Under the pieces are notes generated by a model. The model ran no database searches and had not been told where the DNA came from. It saw only the letters and a program-made list of their open reading frames with translations. A stretch of DNA of 10,951 nucleotides from an uncultured Roseovarius sp. GTDB taxonomy: Bacteria; Pseudomonadota; Alphaproteobacteria; Rhodobacterales; Rhodobacteraceae. Location: the NCBI GenBank assembly GCA_934501475.1, contig CAKSUL010000056.1, positions 1 to 10,951 of the forward strand. Direction: 5' to 3'. Both the position numbers and the translations under genes were made by a program. The stretch's first letter is position 1, and each line of letters opens with the position of its first letter. Positions 6,647 through 10,951 of the stretch are shown here, piece after piece.

Positions 6647-8470
6647 TCATTCGACCGTGACCGATTTCGCCAGATTGCGCGGCTGATCCACATCGGTGCC
6701 CTTGGCCACCGCGGTGTAATAGGCCAGCAATTGCGCAGGCAGCGCATAGAGGATCGGGGTCAGGATCGGATCGACCTCGGGCAGGATGATGGTCTGCCAG
6801 ATGCCATCCGTCAGCTTGTCCGCGCCGGTCTGATCGGTGATCAGGATGATCTTGCCGCCGCGCGCCATCACCTCCTGCATGTTGGACACCGTCTTGTCGA
6901 ACAGCGCATCGCTTGGGGCCAGGACAACCACCGGCATCTTCGAGTCGATCAGGGCAATGGGGCCATGTTTCAATTCACCCGATGCATAAGCTTCGGCGTG
7001 GATGTAGCTGATTTCCTTCAGCTTCAGCGCGCCCTCCATGGCGATCGGATACATCAGGCCGCGCCCCAGGAACAGCACATCGCTGGATTTGCTCAGGCTG
7101 TTGGCCACCCTGCGCACGGTGTCGTGAATGCCCATGGCGTTATTCAGGATCGCGGGCAGGCCGCGCAGCATCGAGAGGCGGTCGGACAATTCATCGTCGC
7201 TGATGCGGCCGCGCGCATGCGCCGCCTTGAGCGCCAGCAGCAACAGCACAGTCAACTGGCAGGTGAAGGCCTTGGTCGAGGCGACGCCGATTTCGGCCCC
7301 CGCATGGATCGGCAGGGCCAGGTCGCTTTCGCGCGCGATCGAACTTTCGGCGACGTTGACCACCGACAGGATCCGGTCCGCCTTGCCCGTGCAATAGCGC
7401 AGCGCGGCCAAAGTATCGGCGGTCTCGCCCGACTGGCTGACGAACAGGGCGGCGGTGCGCGCGCTGACCGGGGGCTGGCGATAGCGGAATTCCGACGCGA
7501 TATCGACCTCGACAGGCATCCCGGCCAGTTGCTCGAACCAGTATTTGGCGGTCAGGCAGGCGATATAGGCGGTGCCGCAGGCGACCATGGTCAACCGGTC
7601 AAGCGCGGTGAAATCGATGCCCTGACCGGGCAGGTCGATGCTGTTCCCGTTGATATTGAGATAATGGCTCAGCGCGCTGCCGATCACGGTGGGCTGTTCG
7701 GCGATTTCCTTGGCCATGAAATGCTTGTGACCGGCCTTGTCCACGCGCGAGGCGTCGATCTGGATCGTTCGCATCTTGCGGGTGACGACCGCGCCGGCGA
7801 CATCCATGATCCTGACCGAGGACCGGGTGATCACGGCGCAATCGCCCTCTTCCAGATAGGTGATGCGGTCGGTCATCGGGGCCAGTGCGATGGCGTCCGA
7901 TCCGATATACATTTCCCCGTCGCCATGGCCCACGGCCAGCGGGCTGCCCTTGCGCGCGGCGATCAGCAGATCGTCCTGCCCTTCAAACAGGAAACACAGC
8001 GCATAGGCCCCCTCAAGGCGGGCAATCGTCTGCATCGCCGCGTCCTCCTGGCTCAGGCCCTGATCCATCAGGTGCTGGGCCAGCAGGGCGATGGTTTCGG
8101 TATCGGTGTCGGTGCGATGCCCGATGCCGACCTTGGCCAGTTCGGCGCGCAACTCGCGGTAATTCTCGATGATGCCGTTATGCACGACGGCAACGGGGCC
8201 GGCGCGGTGCGGGTGGGTGTTGGCAAGGTTGGGCGCGCCATGCGTGGCCCAGCGGGTGTGGCCGATCCCCGACTTGCCCGCCAGCGGTTCATGCACCAGC
8301 AGATCGCTGAGATTGACCAGCTTGCCGACCGCGCGGCGCCGGTCGAGAACCCCGTCATTTACCGTGGCGATCCCGGCGCTGTCATAGCCGCGATATTCCA
8401 GCCGTTTCAGGGCCTCGACCAGAATGGGCGCGACCTCATGCTTTCCCAGAACACCTACAATCCCACACAT
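6647..8470 (-). CDS. glmS: Glutamine--fructose-6-phosphate aminotransferase (isomerizing)
   Basis: GlmS makes glucosamine-6-phosphate from fructose-6-phosphate and glutamine, the entry step to UDP-GlcNAc. The 607 residues match the usual length. The N-terminal class II glutaminase domain begins MCGIVGVLG, with Cys2 as nucleophile after Met removal, and shows HTRWATHGAP (71-80) and HNGIIENY (97-104), matching the glutamine-binding Arg73 and Asn98/Gly99. Two SIS sugar-isomerase domains follow, with SQSGETADT and SSDVLFLGRG, then ELKHGPIAL and the conserved end DQPRNLAKSVTVE. The ATG shares one base with the glmU stop (TAATG). A good ribosome binding site, AAGAGGG (8484-8478), lies seven bases upstream inside glmU. 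The tight junction leaves no room for a leader regulator such as the Gram-positive glmS ribozyme. Supply is therefore expected to track glmU transcription plus enzyme feedback. Confidence 0.98.
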   Translation of the reverse strand: MCGIVGVLGKHEVAPILVEALKRLEYRGYDSAGIATVNDGVLDRRRAVGKLVNLSDLLVHEPLAGKSGIGHTRWATHGAPNLANTHPHRAGPVAVVHNGIIENYRELRAELAKVGIGHRTDTDTETIALLAQHLMDQGLSQEDAAMQTIARLEGAYALCFLFEGQDDLLIAARKGSPLAVGHGDGEMYIGSDAIALAPMTDRITYLEEGDCAVITRSSVRIMDVAGAVVTRKMRTIQIDASRVDKAGHKHFMAKEIAEQPTVIGSALSHYLNINGNSIDLPGQGIDFTALDRLTMVACGTAYIACLTAKYWFEQLAGMPVEVDIASEFRYRQPPVSARTAALFVSQSGETADTLAALRYCTGKADRILSVVNVAESSIARESDLALPIHAGAEIGVASTKAFTCQLTVLLLLALKAAHARGRISDDELSDRLSMLRGLPAILNNAMGIHDTVRRVANSLSKSSDVLFLGRGLMYPIAMEGALKLKEISYIHAEAYASGELKHGPIALIDSKMPVVVLAPSDALFDKTVSNMQEVMARGGKIILITDQTGADKLTDGIWQTIILPEVDPILTPILYALPAQLLAYYTAVAKGTDVDQPRNLAKSVTVE

Positions 8471-9825
8471 TACTCGGCCCTCTTGGCGCGATTTTGCGCC
8501 TGTTGCTTCAACTTGTCGAACAATTTGCGCGCCAGCCCCGGCTTGTTGACCTGCTTGGCGCGCGCCATCGCCAGCGCGCCCTCGGGCACGTCGGCCGTGA
8601 TCACCGATCCCGACGCCGTCATCGCATCATCGCCGATCGTGACCGGCGCGACCAGCATCGTGTTCGAGCCGATAAAGACGTTGCGCCCGATCACCGTCCG
8701 GTGCTTGCCCACGCCGTCATAATTGCAGGTCACGCTGCCCGCGCCGACATTGGAATGCGCGCCCAGATGGGTATCGCCGATATAGCTGAGATGGTTGACC
8801 TTGGCGCCCTCGTCGATCACGGCATTCTTGATCTCGACGAAATTGCCGATGCGCACATCCTCGGCCAGTTCCGCACCGGGGCGCAGGCGGGCATAGGGGC
8901 CGACAACCGCCCCGCGTGAGACGTGACAGCCCTCAAGATGCGAGAACGCCCGGATACGCGCGCCGGATTCGACGGTGACGCCGGGGGCAAAGACGACATT
9001 CTGCTCGATCAGGCAATCGCGCCCGATCTGCGTGTCATAGGCGAAATAGACCGTCTCGGGGGCCAGAAAGCTGACGCCGTTCTCGATCGCGTCGGCGCGG
9101 GCGCGGGCCTGAAAGGCGATCTCGGCCTCGGCCAGTTCGGCGCGCGAATTGATGCCCAGGGTTTCGCCCTCGTCGCATTCGATCGCCGTCGCCGAGAGGC
9201 CGCGCGCGCGCGCGATGGCGATGATGTCGGTCAGGTAATATTCGCCCGCCGCGTTGTCATTGCCGACGGCGCGGATCAGATCGAACAGGGTTTCGGTCCT
9301 GGCCATGACCACGCCGCTGTTGCAGAATGTGATCGCGCGTTCATCGGCGCTGGCGTCCTTGAACTCGACAATCCGGGTCAGCGTGTCGCCCTCCATCACC
9401 AGGCGGCCATAGCGGCCCGGATCGGCGGCGGTAAAGCCCAGCACGACGATATCATGGTTGGCGCGCGCCTCGGCCATGCGGGTCAGCGTCTCGACGCTCA
9501 GGAACGGGGTGTCGCCATAGAGGACAATCGCATCGCCCATGTGCCCGGCCAGCACCGGCGCCGCCTGCGCCACGGCATGGGCGGTGCCCAACTGTTCACT
9601 TTGCAGCACGATTTCGGCGCTGTCGTCATAATCCTGCGCGGCGCGTGCCACCGCATCGGCGCCATGCCCGGCCACGACCACACAGCGGTCAGGCTCCAGC
9701 GCGCGCCCGGCGCGCATCGCGTGGATCAGCATCGGGGCGGCGGCAATCGGGTGCAGAACCTTGGGCAGGTCCGATTTCATGCGGGTGCCTTTGCCCGCGG
9801 CCAGTATGATCAGCGCGATGGACAT
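8470..9825 (-). CDS. glmU: Bifunctional GlmU: glucosamine-1-phosphate acetyltransferase / GlcNAc-1-phosphate uridylyltransferase
   Basis: GlmU acetylates glucosamine-1-phosphate with acetyl-CoA and then couples it to UTP, giving UDP-GlcNAc for peptidoglycan, lipid A and LPS. It has 451 residues. The N-terminal uridylyltransferase shows LAAGKGTRMKSDLPKVLH (8-25), QSEQLGTAHAV (75-85) and the metal-binding LYGDTPF (102-108). The C-terminal half is a left-handed beta-helix of hexapeptide repeats with RPGAEL, GNFVEIKN, NHLSYIGD, SVTCNYDG and KHRTVIG, the acetyl-CoA and substrate residues of the acetyltransferase. A TTG at 9846 would add seven residues, but the ATG at 9825 starts directly at the family's MSIALIILAAG and has AAGAGA about eight bases upstream, so it is preferred. 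glmS follows with a one-base overlap; the phosphosugar mutase glmM is not in the window. Confidence 0.97.
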   Translation of the reverse strand: MSIALIILAAGKGTRMKSDLPKVLHPIAAAPMLIHAMRAGRALEPDRCVVVAGHGADAVARAAQDYDDSAEIVLQSEQLGTAHAVAQAAPVLAGHMGDAIVLYGDTPFLSVETLTRMAEARANHDIVVLGFTAADPGRYGRLVMEGDTLTRIVEFKDASADERAITFCNSGVVMARTETLFDLIRAVGNDNAAGEYYLTDIIAIARARGLSATAIECDEGETLGINSRAELAEAEIAFQARARADAIENGVSFLAPETVYFAYDTQIGRDCLIEQNVVFAPGVTVESGARIRAFSHLEGCHVSRGAVVGPYARLRPGAELAEDVRIGNFVEIKNAVIDEGAKVNHLSYIGDTHLGAHSNVGAGSVTCNYDGVGKHRTVIGRNVFIGSNTMLVAPVTIGDDAMTASGSVITADVPEGALAMARAKQVNKPGLARKLFDKLKQQAQNRAKRAE

Positions 9826-9855
9826 GCGGATTCTCTTTGTATTCAAATCGCGCCC

Positions 9856-9883
9856 GTTTTATCTGCTGTTACAGGTTGTGCAA
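9856..9883 (-). promoter_or_regulatory. Candidate promoter of the glmU-glmS operon
   Basis: On the minus strand TTGCAC (9883-9878) and TAAAAC (9861-9856) are 16 bp apart. Initiation about seven bases on would leave a leader of roughly 24 bases carrying the AAGAGA ribosome binding site, which is an ordinary arrangement. TTGCAC matches the -35 consensus at five of six positions, while the -10 is weaker. Confidence 0.4.
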
Positions 9884-9973
9884 GGCTGCATCGGATCAAA
9901 CTAGATGACCGAATGTGACAGGCCTGCGCGGAATGACGCCGGTTCGGGCGGTTTCTATGGAAGGGCGGATGAC

Positions 9974-10639
9974 ATGCGCAGTGTGGTTTTCGATCTGGAC
10001 GGCACCCTGGCCGATACCAGCGGCGATCTGATCGCGGCGGCCAATTCGTGCTTTCGGATGATGGGCGAGGCGGATCAGCTGGATGTCGCCACCGACGCGG
10101 GCACCGCGTTGCTGGGCGGGCGCGCGATGCTGACCCTGGGGTTCGAGCGTCTGGGCCGGGGCGGGGAGACGGGCCTGGTCGATCGCCATTATCGCGACCT
10201 GCTGGATGCCTATGAGCAGGCGATCGACGTGCATACGGTGTTCTATCCCCGCGCGCTCGAGACGGTGGCGGCGCTGCGCGCGGATGGCTATGCGGTGTCG
10301 ATCTGCACCAACAAGCCCGAATATCTGGCGCGGCTGCTGATGCAGAAGATGGGCGCGCTCGAATCCTTCGGCGCGCTGATCGGGGCCGATACCTTGCCCA
10401 CCCGCAAGCCCGATCCCGAACCCCTGCGCGAGGCGGTGCGCCGCTCGGGCGGGGACCCGGCGCGCAGCCTTCTGGTGGGCGACACGGCCACGGATCGCAA
10501 CACCGCGCGCGCGGCAGGCGTGCCCTCGATACTGGTGACATTCGGCCCAAACGGTGAGTCGGTGCGCGACCTGCGCCCCGAGGGGCTGATCGCGCATTAC
10601 GATGAATTGCGCGATGTGGTGCGTGATCTCATCGGCTAG
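9974..10639 (+). CDS. gph: HAD-superfamily phosphatase, phosphoglycolate phosphatase type
   Basis: This 221-residue haloacid-dehalogenase hydrolase probably removes phosphate from 2-phosphoglycolate or a similar small phosphoester in the cytoplasm. Motif I is VVFDLDGTLADT, with nucleophile Asp7 and acid/base Asp9; motif II is SICTNKP (Thr112); motif III is the lysine in RKPDPEPL (Lys145); motif IV is LLVGDTATD (Asp170, Asp174). Residues about 15-90 form a helical C1-type cap. The frame is open upstream to an ATG at 9905, but family similarity begins at MRSVVFDLDG and the ATG at 9974 has GGAAGG (9959-9964) nine bases upstream. It is divergent from glmU, and an aminotransferase gene follows 46 bp later. 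HAD phosphatases of this subgroup overlap in sequence, so the substrate (phosphoglycolate, pyrophosphate or a sugar phosphate) is inferred from overall similarity only. Confidence 0.85.
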   Translation: MRSVVFDLDGTLADTSGDLIAAANSCFRMMGEADQLDVATDAGTALLGGRAMLTLGFERLGRGGETGLVDRHYRDLLDAYEQAIDVHTVFYPRALETVAALRADGYAVSICTNKPEYLARLLMQKMGALESFGALIGADTLPTRKPDPEPLREAVRRSGGDPARSLLVGDTATDRNTARAAGVPSILVTFGPNGESVRDLRPEGLIAHYDELRDVVRDLIG

Positions 10640-10653
10640 GTATGGCCGTTATT
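10633..10653 (+). terminator. Weak candidate terminator overlapping the gph stop codon
   Basis: CGGCTA (10633-10638) can pair with TGGCCG (10643-10648) around the four-base loop GGTA, with one T-G wobble, and is followed by TTATT. The stem includes the TAG stop codon. The T-run is short and interrupted, so some read-through into the aminotransferase gene is likely if it works at all. Confidence 0.3.
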
Positions 10654-10679
10654 GACGTGGGAAAACAACACTGTAAGGT
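10652..10679 (+). promoter_or_regulatory. Candidate promoter of the aminotransferase gene (possibly leaderless)
   Basis: TTGACG (10652-10657), five of six to the -35 consensus, is 16 bp from TAAGGT (10674-10679). The ATG is at 10686, so initiation about seven bases downstream of the -10 falls on the start codon. The same bases include AAGG (10675-10678), seven bases from the ATG, which is a workable ribosome binding site if transcription starts upstream, for instance by read-through from gph. Confidence 0.42.
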
Positions 10680-10685
10680 CGTGAC

Positions 10686-10951
10686 ATGACAGAGGTTTTC
10701 AAAGGCAGCTTCACCCAGCAGGAACCGATCCCCGAGGCCGGGATCGCGGCGGCGCTCAAGGTCATGCAAAGCGGGCGGCTGCACCGCTACAACCTCACCT
10801 CGGATGAGGTGGGCGAGGTCAGCCTGCTGGAACGCGAATTCGCCGCCAGCGTGGGCGCGAAATATGCGCTGGCCGTCGCGTCTGGGGGCTATGCGCTGGC
10901 CACGGCGCTGCGCGCGGTCGGGGTCGGTCCCGGCGACCGGGTGCTGACCAA
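10686..10951 (+). CDS. DegT/DnrJ/EryC1/StrS-type PLP-dependent aminotransferase (3' end outside window)
   Basis: Only the first 88 codons are present. They resemble the N-terminus of the fold-type I aminotransferases that make amino sugars and related compounds: SGRLHRYN (31-38) fits the substrate-side segment, LLEREFAASVGAKYALAVASGG (in part, 48-69) the run-up to the cofactor-phosphate loop, and ALRAVGVGPGDRVLT the conserved strand that follows. The usual SGT/SCG of the loop reads SGG here. The PLP lysine lies beyond the window, so catalytic competence cannot be judged. The ATG has AAGG seven bases upstream. The location behind gph and near glmU/glmS fits a role in sugar or envelope metabolism, but that is weak inference. 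Confidence 0.8.
   Translation, partial: MTEVFKGSFTQQEPIPEAGIAAALKVMQSGRLHRYNLTSDEVGEVSLLEREFAASVGAKYALAVASGGYALATALRAVGVGPGDRVLT

Noticed and set aside
8471..8520. glmS ribozyme or small-RNA target leader upstream of glmS
   Set aside because: These bases are glmU coding sequence with a one-base overlap to glmS; no leader exists.
6731..8722. Long plus-strand open frame (663 codons) antisense to glmS
   Set aside because: It is a mirror of the glmS codon pattern, without a ribosome binding site or recognisable domain; it also crosses the glmS-glmU junction.
9867..9922. Near-repeat TGTTACAGG (9867-9875) and TGTGACAGG (9914-9922) in the glmU-gph spacer
   Set aside because: Nine-base matches with one mismatch are common by chance; there is no symmetry or helical spacing suggesting an operator.
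9905..9973. Upstream ATG giving 23 extra residues on the HAD phosphatase
   Set aside because: The extension has no HAD similarity, and the good ribosome binding site GGAAGG serves the ATG at 9974.
1..10951. CRISPR array, tRNA/rRNA, transposon ends, phage or defence genes
   Set aside because: I saw no direct-repeat array, tRNA-like fold, terminal inverted repeats with a transposase, or nuclease/toxin motifs; all sizeable frames are explained by conserved metabolic genes.

Overview
The window looks like chromosomal DNA from a GC-rich alphaproteobacterium, most likely a member of the Rhodobacterales (Roseobacter/Paracoccus relatives). The reasons are the very high GC content with long meaningless antisense frames, an LpcC-type lipopolysaccharide core glycosyltransferase, a small Rhodobacterales-type lipoprotein of unknown function, and an intergenic double-hairpin element ending in GATATTTTGGGCAAGAAGAAG, a style of sequence I remember from many Rhodobacteraceae intergenic regions. 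No lineage marker gene is present, so the assignment is an inference.

Layout. (1) Bases 1-2594, plus strand: the 3' part of a tandem-domain peptide ABC transporter ATPase (cut by the window edge), followed 15 bp later by an M20-family amidohydrolase. This looks like the end of an uptake-and-hydrolysis operon for peptides or N-acyl amino acids. (2) Bases 2595-2682: a convergent intergenic region holding two stacked hairpins, probably a bidirectional terminator and a dispersed repeat. (3) Bases 2683-6068, minus strand: a three-gene unit transcribed moaA, waaA (kdtA), lpcC-like glycosyltransferase. It joins the first step of molybdenum cofactor synthesis to Kdo transfer and inner-core LPS glycosylation; moaA and waaA overlap by one base. 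(4) Bases 6069-6153: a compact divergent promoter region between moaA and a small lipoprotein gene (6154-6633, plus). (5) Bases 6647-9825, minus strand: glmU then glmS, overlapping by one base, giving glucosamine-6-phosphate and UDP-GlcNAc for peptidoglycan, lipid A and LPS. (6) Bases 9826-9973: a second divergent control region, then a HAD phosphatase of the phosphoglycolate phosphatase type (9974-10639) and the 5' end of a DegT/DnrJ/EryC1/StrS-type PLP aminotransferase (10686 to the window end).

The common theme of the central part is cell-envelope carbohydrate: GlmS/GlmU supply amino sugar, WaaA adds Kdo to lipid A and the LpcC-like enzyme extends the core. Every gene with a firm assignment is a conserved housekeeping type. 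I see no tRNA, rRNA, CRISPR array, transposase, phage gene or defence system. The most interesting signals are regulatory: at three genes (moaA, the lipoprotein, the aminotransferase) a plausible -35/-10 pair sits so that transcription would begin at or within a base or two of the start codon, suggesting leaderless mRNAs. The convergent double hairpin and the uncharacterised lipoprotein are the other points worth a second look. I did not find a convincing undescribed multi-gene system.
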